Source of the DNA: Tretioscincus oriximinensis
Lineage: Eukaryota; Chordata; Lepidosauria; Squamata; Gymnophthalmidae
Length of the DNA: 64,000 bases
Reading direction: 5' to 3'
Assembly: GCA_022410635.1 (NCBI GenBank)
Contig: JAJVDF010000250.1
Span: forward strand, 1,257,980 to 1,321,979
The notes below the pieces were generated by a model that saw nothing but the letters and a program-made list of their open reading frames with translations, was not told where the DNA came from and searched no databases. The number at the start of each line of letters is the position of its first letter. Positions within the stretch are counted from its first letter, which is position 1. The position numbers and the translations under genes are program-made. Of the stretch, positions 31,846 to 42,700 are shown one piece after another.

Positions 31846-34800
31846 TCTGTTCATGAAGAAACACTGTTTGTTACAAGTCTAATCTAATCTCCTCAGTGGA
31901 TAGGTCTCCTCTTTAGAACCTAAGGTGTTGCTGCAGGATTTATTGTCAAATACTTTATCTGTGGGCTGGGAACAATCTAATTTACAATGCCTTGAAAATG
32001 CTGGTGGGGTAATAGATAATTCTACTAACATTTAAATGGTGGTATCTCCTGCCTAATCTACACTATATTTTAGCACAAATAGAAGGCAGCACCATCTTTC
32101 AGGCTTATAAAAATGTGAATCTTGTGAAAATTCAGTTTGTATTTGAAATTCATTGAAATATTTGTTTTTGTGGAATGTATGCAGTGAACCAAACATATGG
32201 TTCAAAGATTTGGAAACCTGGTTAAACTAAACTAGTCTTTCACTTGAAACACACAGAAAAATGGCTGAACATTTTTTTGCCATTGAGTCTTACCACTGAA
32301 AAAGCAAACAGGAAAATTGTTTTTTGTAAAAAAATATTTTGCTGCAGGAAAGGAGTTAATAAAGGACATAACATTTATAATGGAATCTTCTCTGACAGTA
32401 ATAAGTTTTAAATGAGCTATACAAATTGTCAAATAGAGAATAATGCTGTTGTTCCTACTTAATTAAGCAACAGAGAAGTATTTTGAAAAAGCAGATTAAG
32501 TGCTTCATGGAGAAGTGCTTATTTGCCACATAATGAGACCACTGTCAGAACGCTTGACTTACATGTACTGTATTATCACCACGATTTGAGTAGTAAGAAT
32601 TCAGAGGTTTCTTGACACCCACAAGGAACTACCTGAGTTGGCCACCATGTGTTGAGAAGATCAGATCTCACCAGGTATAGATTATATGTAAGGCTTTCTA
32701 ACAAAGACTTATGGGGGATTACAGCTGAAGGTGAGTAACATTCCATAGAAAATTATCCCCTCTCTTTTTTTAATTCCTTTTCTTTTTAATGAGAATAGTT
32801 TAGAAGAAGTGGATGACACTTTTTTATTCAAGGCAATTCCATGTAGGCCCCAGCTTACCATTTCTACCTTCATCTGAGTCAGGAGGGCTGTAACATTTAG
32901 TCTGTTCACTTAAGATGATAATTATTCTGATCTGGAATGCTATGTATAATAATTAAGTAGCCAGGCAGAACAAGGAATGTGTTACATTGAGATAACATAC
33001 TCCCTGGAAGAATCAAAAGGCATGAGGGGAAATTAGTGCTTCCAACAACCTGAGAAAACACGTTATCTTAACATAGCACATGAGTTGGGGGTGTACTGAA
33101 TGTTTATACAAAGTATTAAAAACTGTATTCTGGCTCATTCAAGAACATTAAGCATATGGTTAAAACATGTTCACTGTTTTGTACACTAGCAAAACACCAG
33201 ATTCCACACTGGGTTAAAAATGGTTAATTTTCAGTTACAGGAAATGGAATTTGCATCCAATTATTAAATAATTGCAGCATTTTGAAAGTCTTTTCATCTC
33301 CCAAGCCTATAATGTAACTGTTGATCCTACACTATAGTTCATATAATCAACACCTATTTTTTATAGCACAATTAAGTGAGGAAATATGTCTTTTCCATTA
33401 AAAATAATTCTAAAGCTTGAGAGCAATTTTTTTTAAAAAAAAACATAAAATATGTGGCTTGCAGAATAATAATGCAAAACTCAAAATGGTTACATCCTGC
33501 TTTTCACATTCTGCCACACAATAATCAGAAATATTTTTTATCATATTTCAATTTTTGTTTTAACCCAAACAGCATTTCCATAGATAATGTATATTGAAAC
33601 AAATACACAAATTTGTATGGTGTTGTTTATACAAAAATAGCAGGCTTCATACTTTCTTGGGTGAAATTTTATCTATTCTTTGATGTCCCAATCATGTGCC
33701 TATATACACACACCAACATGAATTTCTTTGGCAAAGAGAAAATAAAAGTTTAGCATTTAACGTTGAAATCCTTGTAACTTGAGAAGCAGCAAAGCTGAAG
33801 TTTACAGAGCTTTCAAAATATCAAAGGCAGTCTTTTTGTATTTCCCCATTATGTGTATGTCTGAGAGTGATCAGAGGAGGGCAAGATTTCATAATTCATT
33901 TTTAACCTCTTTTTGCAGCACAGCATAGTCAGTAGCTGTGCTGTTCTTTTGACTGACAGGAAGCATTTTCTAGTTCACCCCCCATCAAACAGCTCAGCAT
34001 TTTACCCAGGAACATATTTTGTTGGCTAAAGAAGCTGTATCAGACAAAGACCTTTGTAAAATTTGCTCCTTTTCACAGTTAAGAGCACAGCAAGAGGGAA
34101 CATCGGGCAGGAAAAGAACATCTACCTTTAATCTGGGCAACTTGTGGGAATCAAAGGAAATGGATTAAAACAAGTGTGGTATCTGATTCTCCCAGGGGAT
34201 CACTTTTCAGTTTCGTTTGATATTACAAACAGAACAATCAAAGCATGGCAACCAAAGGTTTCAAATACGTAGCAGTTCTTTCTATCCCGAGAATGTGCTT
34301 GATGTCATTTTAGATAAGACGAAGATGGAAATTATGATCATGCTTAGGATGAAAATAAGGATTTTGCAGAGGAAAAGGTGAACTGGGGTGAAAGCAAAGT
34401 CTTTGTCTTGCCTGAAGCTTTGTCAATGGGAATCTTCATTTCTCACTGGTAACAGAGGAAGAGCCAGGGTTATGTGAAGTGCTTTCTTCCTTACCCCTTT
34501 TGCTTCAATCTCAGTTTCAACCACCTAAATCAGCAATCATCATAAATTCTGCTGTTCATTAGTTTGGATGAGAGGAACTGAAGATTATAGCACACTCTAT
34601 ACACCTACATCTGCCCAGAGAAATATTTCTGTTATATTAAAAAGCTTACCATGTTCCTGATGACTCTCTCACTTTTTATGAATATAGGGAATGAGTCTTA
34701 ATTGGCACCAATGAAGGCTAATTGTAGTGTGCCTTATCTGGTCCACGTAACCAGTTGGAACAGCAAGCAATAGGGTTGTTGTCAGCTGAGTGAGCAAGTG

Positions 34801-36299
34801 TTTGTTGTTTAAGTGATGAGTAGCAGGCATGGCCAGATTGAGCCAGTGTGAACCAGTAAGTAAGTCAGTGGCAACCCAGGTCAAGATCTCCTCCACACAA
34901 TGAGTGAAAGTAAGTGAAATCTGCAATCTAAAAGTGATTGTGGATTTCACTGATGTCATACCTACTTTTAGAATCTGCATGGACTTGGTGCAAGACTGGT
35001 GAGAGGAAAGCACAAAGACAATAGGAGCTGTGATTCTGTAGTCCTGCTAGCTGGCATCTTCTCACAGAATTCATCTTCCCGCAATGGTGCAGCATTCACC
35101 AGGTCTACAGGCAGCTGCTCAATAGAACAGGCAGCATTTCCTAATGCTTCCAGAAAGACACTGCTTGTATTTCAACATTTTTCTGGATGCATTGTGAAGT
35201 CTGGTGAAAACTCCATTTATGCATTTGGCATAAGAATCATGATATTGAAACATCCCAGTAAGAACCACACAGTAAGAAATGTATGGTGGGGCCAAAGATG
35301 AGCTAGTAGTCAGACCTAATGTGTAGATAGGTTCCTTTGCACTTGTGTAGAGATTTTGTCCTCCTTTCAACTCTCTTCTTGACACTGTAGAAAATGGCCA
35401 GAATTCTGTTTCACTTGACTCATATTGAATGGATTGAATTAGGCATCATCAGCCACTGGTTCTTGACACCTTGCTTCAAAATTCTTGATTACCAGACAGA
35501 ACTGGCCTTGCATGCAAAGCTCCCACTCATTGATTGTGTCATAAGCAACAGAGTAGCATTTTCCTGGTTCCTCTCTTAATATAAGTCATCCATCAGGTTT
35601 ACCAAGTGTATCTCAGTGCCACAAGCCTGAATTCGATTTTTTCTATGCAACGTATTTTAATTTATGGCATTTTTATCTGAATAAATGGCTTCATTCATCT
35701 TAGGCTTATCATGCTTCATTGATTATAAGTATATGTAATTTGAAATTGCTTTTGTAACAACATTTGTTTTTGTATATTCCTCTCAGATTCATCGTAACAC
35801 ACAAAAAACATAGATCTTACATAATGAATTAATTTAACACTCACACAATTCTTTCAAATAGAAAGCATTTTAAAGAGGGAAGACCCATTATGCCCAGACA
35901 ATAAGAGCAAAGCTATCTATTGTGTTCACCATTCTAATCATTAGATTGCCATAAGCATGCCTTGTAAATAACTAGCAAAATGATCTATTGTCATATTATG
36001 TAATGTGCCAGTCTAACACCCTCTTACCTACCTCGCCCATGGACCATGCCTCCTTTCTGCCCCCATGGATCATTTGCCTGACCAAGCAATGTAATGGAGT
36101 GTGGAGGAGGAGTGGGGAGACAGAAGGGAGATGGCAGTGGTCATGATGAAAGAAGAGTGAGAAAAAAGGCAACAAAGAAGTTTGGGAGGTAGTGGAGGGG
36201 GTGAGGAAGTATCATAGAGGATTGGGTGGAAGCAGTGGAGTTGGTGTAAGTGATGTTAGAGGAGGGAGAGGACACAGAACCTTGTCTCCTTTCTGGCAT
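31846..36299. other. Long stretch of mostly unique sequence
   Basis: Over 4 kb with little recognisable transposon sequence. AT-rich, with transposon-free parts at 33120-34160. Frames at 34669-35013 and 35119-35385 on the minus strand end SLHWCQLRL-like, faintly resembling LINE RT C-termini, but too weakly to call. 36000-36300 is purine-rich and GC-richer. No gene recognised. Confidence 0.4.
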
Positions 36300-36303
36300 T
36301 ATA

Positions 36304-36505
36304 CCAGTACTGGCACAAACATGACACTGGATAGAGGAGATGGTTTCTGTATCGCCTCTGGCATTGCACCACTGCTGAACCCCTTCCCCTCTATGGCATC
36401 ACTGTCAAGCCCATAGAGGGGATGACATGCAGTTGCATAAGTGCTGATGCCACACCAGAGGGGATGCAGAAATCCTCTCCCATATCCAGCATTGTGCCAG
36501 TGTTC
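36304..36505. repeat. Imperfect palindrome, about 200 bp
   Basis: The left arm 36304-36396 (CCAGTACTGGCAC...GATAGAGGAGATGGTTTCTG...CGCCTCTGGCAT...CCCCTCTATGGC) pairs with the right arm 36410-36505 (GCCCATAGAGGGGAT...CAGAGGGGATGCAGAAATCCTCTCC...TGTGCCAGTGTT). Centre about 36403. The arms carry substitutions and small indels. It could fold into a long hairpin; probably a fold-back MITE remnant. Confidence 0.6.
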
Positions 36506-37377
36506 GAGGGACTGTGATTCTGAGGGTGTGCAGTGGCATCAGTGCTAGTGCAATGTCAAATAAGGTTCCATGCTCCTTTCCCTGCTTGGCATTGTGCCAA
36601 TGCTGATATCACTAGGCCACTTCTCTTCTTTGATGCCATATACCATAAGGTCTGTTATGTGTAAGTGGGGTCTTCAGTGATGGTGAGAGGATGCTAGGAG
36701 GCAAAGCTGGCAGGAAGCTAAGGGAGCTGCCTGACAGTTGAAACCAACACTAGTATGCCCTCACTATCCATTTGCTGTCACTTTAATCACTATGATTGCT
36801 CAAAAGTGGCAACATTCCTGATTGCCAGCAGGCAGTGAGATGGCATGTGAGGATGCCATGCAAAATTTGTTTAGTAGAGGAGATATTCTAAAATGCTGAG
36901 AGTCTTGCATTTCTGAGGTTCTTCAAGCTTCCTCTTTTTTATGAAACTTGCAGAGATGATACCATGTATTTGGGTGGTAAAATATCTGCAGAAAAGAAAG
37001 TAAGCTCAGATAATTCAAATATTCTTGAGCATGAACAAGTGCAAAGGAGAAAACACGAACTGACAAAGTTACTTAATTTGAAGAACTCAACATTGTAACA
37101 CAGTAATTCTGAGCTACAACTATTTTCCACAGCAATGCTCTGAATGCCTGCAGAAATAGCACATTCTTTCATAGGACTGTCTGCGATAGATATGTTTTAT
37201 GGTGTTAAATGTATCTTAGGTTAGAAAGTTTTCAGAATAGGATTAAGGAAATCGAGTGTGTGAACATTCAGATAACTCCCAATGTAGTCGTCCTGAGGTG
37301 TATGTTATATGCTAACATATTTTCATTCTCATATTATTATTACTAAAGTTGTAGTTGTTGTTACAGTTCATCCTTCT
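36506..37377. other. Unique sequence, nothing recognised
   Basis: Moderately GC-rich up to 36850, repeating GCATTGTGCCAATGCTGA-like words related to the palindrome, then AT-rich. No gene recognised. Confidence 0.35.
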
Positions 37378-37430
37378 ACCTTCAGCTGAAGGGTTAGATA
37401 TAAATATAAATAAATAAATAAATAAATGTA
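37378..37430 (+). mobile_element. LINE/SINE tail scrap
   Basis: CCTTCAGCTGAAGGGTTAGATATAAATATAAATAAATAAATAAA resembles the CTTCAGGTATAGGGTGGGATATAAG...AAATAAAT tail of the SINE at 15662. Confidence 0.45.
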
Positions 37431-38850
37431 CCCAGATTTTGCCATGCTTCAAGAAGATTACAGATAGAAAGATTGTGCTGTACTCAGAACTGCAACATGG
37501 CTATTTCTCATTTTAATGGCCCCAGTAAATCTTTAATGATCGCCATCACTGTCATAGAAGCACAAAAAGACACTCGTCTGTCTTGATGCAACCCCAAACA
37601 AAATGCCCACAGATGTCAATTAAAATAATGACACCAGTGATGGGTGTATTTTTAAAGATTGACTCATATGAAAAATATAGTTATCCCTAGAAAGAATAGC
37701 ACAATGCAAAAATAAAAGCTGGCAAAATTATTTTCTTGGAACAAACAGAGGATTTCTAAAATGTGATTCTTTGCCTCATGTATGTGATAGAGGCAGAGTC
37801 AGAGAGAGGAATGTTCCTTCATTAAGGGAATCCAACATTTAAACAGAAGCTTACTTAATATTAGAACTGAGTATTTTCCTGCTGTTTAAGCATCATTTCA
37901 TCATGAGTGATTTTTCCATCAGAACCTAACCTTTTAAGACATAATCCTCACAAATGATGGGTTTGTTTTCAGCCTGGTAAGGCAGGAATTAGACACACAG
38001 CTTCATTCTTAATGGGAGCTGCGCGTCTGGTTCTGTGATTGCCGTGACAAAATGCATCTCAATGAGTCAGCATCAATATAATGGTTGAAGCCTTTGCCTT
38101 GTAAAAATATCATTAGCAGGAGTGATCGTTATGGTGTAGAATATTCACTGGACAGGAACAAAGATATGGCAACAGAGACCAACATAAAAGATGTTCTTGT
38201 CTTATTCGTTGATGCTCCCATAAATTGCTCTTGAGTGTCCATTTGTAGAGTTAAAATAGATGAAGGCTGATAGCGTATACAAATGAAGACAAAGGCCTCT
38301 GTTCTGTAGTTGAATGCATTAATGCAACCTCTCCAACCTTCCATTTTCCCCTCACACGCCCCCCTTTAACTTATCCACACAAGGTATGTATCTTTAAAAA
38401 GTGTGACATGATATATTGGAACCTGTCATATAAATAATAAATTAATAGTTCAGAGCTTATCTGTAACTGGTTTTTCACAAATCCTTCTCTGGTGTGTGTA
38501 CTGAGTTACTGTTCAAATTTCAAGAAGGCTGTTTCTTAGGTAAATTCCATATGTTGGTGCCTGATTGCAGTATTGCAAAGGAAATCCATGTCACTGACAA
38601 GTGCTACAGTGGTGGTATGCTGTCTGCATCCCTGCAACTGCTTCTGGTGGCAAAAATATTGCAGTGAATAATTTTCTACCACTTTTCCTACCAGTATGTC
38701 ATTATACCATACAGAGAAGTGCGTATGATCTTTGAATATTTGGACTTCTGCAGCACAAAGAAGATATGCAGATATTGGCTTAATAATCTGATCACTATGC
38801 AACAACAATCATTTCTACATTTTAGAAATTATAACTTCCATGATAATAAT
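37431..38850. other. Unique sequence, candidate regulatory DNA near 37850-38130
   Basis: Free of recognised repeats. 37870-38130 contains TGAGTCAGCA at 38063-38072 (AP-1/MAF-type site) in otherwise even-composition DNA. No coding evidence. Confidence 0.35.
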
Positions 38851-38854
38851 TTAT

Positions 38855-39109
38855 TTATTTATTTATTTGTACTTGTATCCCGCCCTATACCTGAAAGTCT
38901 CAGGGTGGCCAACCATAGAGTAGCACACATAGGTTTTTGTTGCTTTCTCCACAACTGACACCCTGTGAAGTAGGTGGGGCTGAGAGAGTTCAAAGAACTG
39001 TGACTGGCCCAAGGTCACCCAGCTGGCTGTCATGGAGGAGTGGGGGATCGAACCGGGAGACTACCAGGTACAAGTCCAACATTCTAACCACTACACCAAA
39101 CTGGCTCTC
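38855..39109 (-). mobile_element. Sauria-type tRNA-derived SINE, near full length
   Basis: Read on the minus strand it starts GAGAGCCAGTTTGGTGTAGTGG (39109 downwards), has CCCGGTTCGATCC as the B box (39058-39046), then CATGACAGCCAGCTGGGTGACC, TCACAGGGTGTCAGTTGTGGAG and ends with CCTGAGACTTTCAGGTATAGGGCGGGATAC and an AAATAAAT tail. Same family as 15662-15918. Confidence 0.85.
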
Positions 39110-39184
39110 AAATAGGCAAAATTGTGATTAGAGATGCACTCAAATGAAAGATAAACATTCATGCATGATTGAACCAAACACCCA

Positions 39185-39312
39185 TTTGGTGAGTTCTTCT
39201 TCCCTGGGAATCTTCAAACACAGGGTGGACAGCCATCTGTCAGGGATGGTTTAATGAATCCTGCATTGAGCTGGGGGTTGGACTCAATGAACCTGGAGGT
39301 CCCTTCCAACAC
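39185..39312 (+). mobile_element. CR1/L3-type LINE 3' end
   Basis: GGGAATCTTCAAACACAGGGTGGACAGCCATCTGTCAGGGATG, then GAGCTGGGGGTTGGACTC and CCTGGAGGTCCCTTCCAAC are the diagnostic CR1/L3 3' end. This is a different CR1 lineage from the copies ending in CTTATGTT. Confidence 0.75.
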
Positions 39313-39968
39313 CAATAACAAACAGTTGCTCACATTCAGTTCTTTTTTAAGTGTATTTATTAAGGATTTGCATATAATTACATTTTTTAAGATATCCAAC
39401 ATAAACTGATATAGTCAATCCATAAAATTTGAAATTATCCCTCCCCTCCCCTCTCTCTTCCCAGTTCTTAAATTGTTCATAATTTTCTTTCAATGACAAA
39501 ATCAAATTATTTGTATTCACAAGTGGAAGACTGTATCAGTTCCATTGAATTTCTGAATACGAGAACGAACACATCTTTTGTGCAACTGTATACACAAAAC
39601 CCCTTTCTGCACATTGTTTTATTCTAGTTTATATTTAAGAATAGGAATCTATCACATTAGTTCAGATTATGGTCTCCCTGGGGCCTAAGATGTTTATGGC
39701 AGGTTCCAGAACAAGGCTCAACACAGAAAGAGCCAAACTGTTCCAAGGTAAATTGCAGATATCTAAAAATATAATCCAAACTCATAATATTAATCATATG
39801 CCATATTATAAAAGGACCTATTCACACATTTGTTATATATAGCCATATATAAATTGCATATAGAAAAATACAGTTGTATTCAGTACATTTCTATATAACA
39901 ATTAATTTAAAATTTTTAAAATAAAGAGATTTCTAATTGTTAATTTTTATGTAACCTGATCCTCAATT
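39313..39968. other. AT-rich sequence, possibly old L1 3' end
   Basis: 39340-39480 begins T-rich (TTTATTAAGG) and then has CCCTCCCCTCCCCTCTCTC, a layout seen in minus-strand L1 3' ends, but I find no protein match to confirm it. Confidence 0.3.
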
Positions 39969-39977
39969 ATTAGGTAT

Positions 39978-40179
39978 AGGCTGACCAGATCACCCCTTTT
40001 GGGGGGGGGGGTTTGAAAACCCGGTTTTGGGGTACTTCCTGTTTTTTTCTGAGGAATTTTTTTTTCAAAAAAAGATTTTTGCTGAGGAATTTTTAAAAGA
40101 AATTTCCTCAGAAATAAATGGGAAGCATCCCAAAATCAGGTTTTCAAACCCCCCCAAAAGGGGTCATTTGGTCAGCCTA
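39978..40179. mobile_element. Short MITE, hAT-like, 202 bp
   Basis: Ends AGGCTGACCA and TGGTCAGCCTA are inverted repeats extending inward (CCCCTTTTGGGGG...GTTTGAAAAC versus GTTTTC AAACCCCCCCAAAAGGGG). Flanks TTAGGTAT and ATAGGTAT match at 7 of 8 positions, as expected for a hAT. A larger relative is at 58343-58741. Confidence 0.7.
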
Positions 40180-40187
40180 ATAGGTAT

Positions 40188-41520
40188 GATATTGGACCAT
40201 GCAGAACATTTTAAGTGGTACATGTACAAACGTTTCTGATTTAAAATGAATCTATACAAGTAAAAATACAGACAATTTCAACTACAAATAATAAATAATA
40301 GTATACATGAGCCATCATCCTGTGACTCATGGGCAAGTGAACAGTAGGAACCAGGTTTCTGGTATATGCAGTGATTGCTTGTTCCCAATGATTTATTTAC
40401 ACACCCAAGAATACTAATAGAAGTTAGGAGCTTCCTTTAGCCAGGATCCATGTGAGGGTGTGTGAATTATATTTCACTATTTGACTTCTGCAACAGGTGA
40501 CTATCAAACTTAATAAGTCGAGGGGGAGAGAAATAAGAGGCAGGAAACATGGATTATGCGTGCAGGTCTGTTTCTGTCTGTAGAGAAATTTCCCTTGACT
40601 TCATTTGGATTCTGTCTAAGCTGACAGGTTCGATAAATCTTGAGACTTCCATGCCTGCTATGTAGATGAGCGTACCTCTGGTGTGCACAATCTTATTGTG
40701 CTTCAGTAACTAATACGCAGATCCCCAATGAGGCCTTGAAGAGGACCAGGAGGGATCCTGTTCCAGAACAGAGGTAAGTACAGAAAAGTCTTCATTTTTG
40801 TTGTGAATATTTGTTCACAACTTGGCACAGGTAACCTAAGAATGTCCGAAGCAGAATCTTTTAGGAACTGCAGACATATCTAGAATGCAATGATACTGTT
40901 TGAGTCAAAATTCTGGAGGATGTTATTTTATTTTTAAAATCTCTTTCCCTAAGAGAGCAGTCTTCCTTTTTAAATTTTTATGGACGATCAAAGCAAAAAG
41001 AAATTAAAGACACAGAACAAGCAGAGCAATAAGGAAGTCTGTGCAACATGAGGGCCATATATTTTAGGTTTTATGTAAAAAACTCAGCAATTCTTCATTT
41101 TTGGAGGATAATATGTACTGTCTGTTAAGGAACATTTTTAGCATGATCTCTCTTTTTCTTTTTTTTCTTGAACATATTAATTGGCCATAATTATATTTAA
41201 TATTATGCCTCTGGTTCATAGTATACAATAAAACATAATACCCATTTCACTTTGTGTCCTTATGTGTTCAGTAGAAGATACCAATATATGAATATATTTC
41301 TGTGCCTTTATTTCTCTTCTGCAAAGGAATAAGGTGCCTTTTCTCCAAGGAGCTTTGCGATATTGATCAGTTATAAAAAAGTATGATGTGATGTGCAGTA
41401 ATATGATTAGAAGTAATATACTGGCATTAAGACAAGAAGTACATTAGGAGATCTCACTCAAATCTGTTTGAGACATTGCTGTAGATTTTCCATTTTCATA
41501 TAATTCCCCAGTAAATATGA
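40188..41520. other. Unique sequence, nothing recognised
   Basis: AT-rich; no coding domain or repeat recognised. 40480-40650 is of even composition and transposon-free. Confidence 0.4.
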
Positions 41521-41785
41521 AGGAGGAGGAGGAGGAGAATCCAGAATTTTATACCCTGCTCCAGAGCAGTTTACAAGGTTATTTTTCATCTGAAGACTTA
41601 CATCTATCTTCCCCACTGTGTTGCGACTGTACCCATTTATCTAATTGCAAAGTGCTTTCAAATAAATGGGTTAGCTAAAGCTGAAGCCAATAGAGGGAGC
41701 TCACCCTCTCCATGGCTAACACAGGGCTTCAAAAACAGACCTCTGGATTAACCACTGCATCATTGTGTCTTTATTACTGTTACTG
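41521..41785 (-). mobile_element. tRNA-headed SINE with CTT/CCT tail
   Basis: Begins GGAGGAGGAGGAGGAG (tail), then ATTTTATACCCTGCTC, CAGTTTACAAGG, CTGAAGACTTACATCTATCTTCCCC and a mutated head GGGCTTCAAAAACAG...TTAACCACTG. Same family and order as 51858-52172. Confidence 0.7.
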
Positions 41786-41810
41786 AAAGTAATAAAATAA
41801 CTATGGCCCT

Positions 41811-41960
41811 TTCTGCACTGGGCCTTATTCCAGAGTATATCTAAGAATGGAGAGCAGTCATAATGTACACTGGCATGTGGATGGCAGGACGGAACGACCA
41901 TAGTCTGTACAAGCATGTGAATATAATCCAGAAGAAGGTCCAGTGCAATAAAGTCTTTTG
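41811..41960. mobile_element. Possible MITE with 30-bp inverted ends
   Basis: CTTTCTGCACTGGGCCTTATTCC at the left and GAAGAAGGTCCAGTGCAATAAAG at the right are imperfect inverted repeats, continuing to GTATAT / ATATAATCC. No target duplication confirmed. No coding capacity. Confidence 0.45.
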
Positions 41961-42032
41961 TGATTCTCACAGTGATCTTTCCCATTGTCAGAAAGTCTGG
42001 TACTGATATGTTAAATCTGTTTTTTATTGTTA

Positions 42033-42040
42033 ATCGATGT
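42033..42040. repeat. 8-bp target duplication (ATCGATGT), left
   Basis: Repeated exactly at 42646-42653; defines the MITE at 42041-42645 as hAT. Confidence 0.92.
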
Positions 42041-42645
42041 TAGGGTTGCCATATTTTGGCAGCGCAAAACCAGGACAGGGGTGGGTTGGGTGTGTGTGCA
42101 CGCTCGTGTACACGCGCCTGTGCATGCACACACATGTACACTTATGGTGAGAAAGACAGAACCTCTCTTCTGCCTGTCTCACCACAAGCGTCCGTGTGTG
42201 CGTGTGCATAGCTGCTCCTTTGTGGAGGTGGGGTTTCACATCTGCTGTCAGACAAAGTGCGCCAACTCACCTTCAGCAGAGGAAAAATGCTTGGGTTTGT
42301 GACAGGAGAACAGAGTTGTTCTCCCGTCACAAACCCAGGCGTTTTTCCTCTGCTGGAGGTGAGTTGGCGCACTGTGCCTGACAGCAGGCTCAAAACCCGG
42401 CCTCCAGCATTGGAGCAGCTACGGCACGTTCCGAGGTTCCTTCCAGGACCCCAGAAAGCGTTGCTCAGGCTGCAGCTGTCAGCTCTGATGGCTCCTTTGC
42501 CTTTAAAACCTTGCATTTTTACATTCCCTGATGCAGCATCNGGGAATGTAAAAATCCGGGATTTTATCTTAAAACCCGGAGGGGACTATATTTTAGTCCC
42601 CAAAGCCGGGATTGTCCCGCCTTCCCGGGACGTATGGCAACCCTA
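42041..42645. mobile_element. hAT MITE with three internal hairpins, copy A (605 bp)
   Basis: Terminal inverted repeats TAGGGTTGCCATA / TATGGCAACCCTA with a perfect 8-bp duplication. Inside are three separate palindromes: 42145-42183 (GGTGAGAAAGACAG / CTGCCTGTCTCACC), 42259-42370 (a 110-bp hairpin with GCGCCAACTCAC / GTGAGTTGGCGC bases and a GGGTTTGTGACAGGAG stem) and 42514-42555 (CATTTTTACATTCCC / GGGAATGTAAAAAT). A second copy lies inverted at 57134-57745. CpG- and CACA-rich left end. Frames within it (to 129 codons) have no known domain and follow from the palindromes. Non-autonomous. Confidence 0.92.
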
Positions 42646-42700
42646 ATCGATGTGAGACCTTTGGGTAGAGGGTAGTATATAAATGCAAATAAATAAATAT

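Larger units (their letters stand above)
42005..42700 (+). mobile_element. LINE tail interrupted by a hAT MITE
   Basis: TGTTTTTTATTGTTAATCGATGT (42018-42040) continues after the MITE as GAGACCTTTGGGTAGAGGGTAGTATATAAATG then AAATAAATAAAT (42654-42700). Joined across the insertion these give the common squamate LINE/SINE tail. The MITE is thus younger than this tail. Confidence 0.6.

Noticed and set aside
34669..35385. Minus-strand frames with a SLHWCQLRL-like end reminiscent of LINE RT C-termini
   Set aside because: Similarity too short and not supported by any upstream RT motif.
42142..42646. Open frames of 124-129 codons on both strands at 42142-42646 and 57299-57746
   Set aside because: They lie wholly inside the two hAT MITE copies and follow from the palindromes; no domain and no start context.
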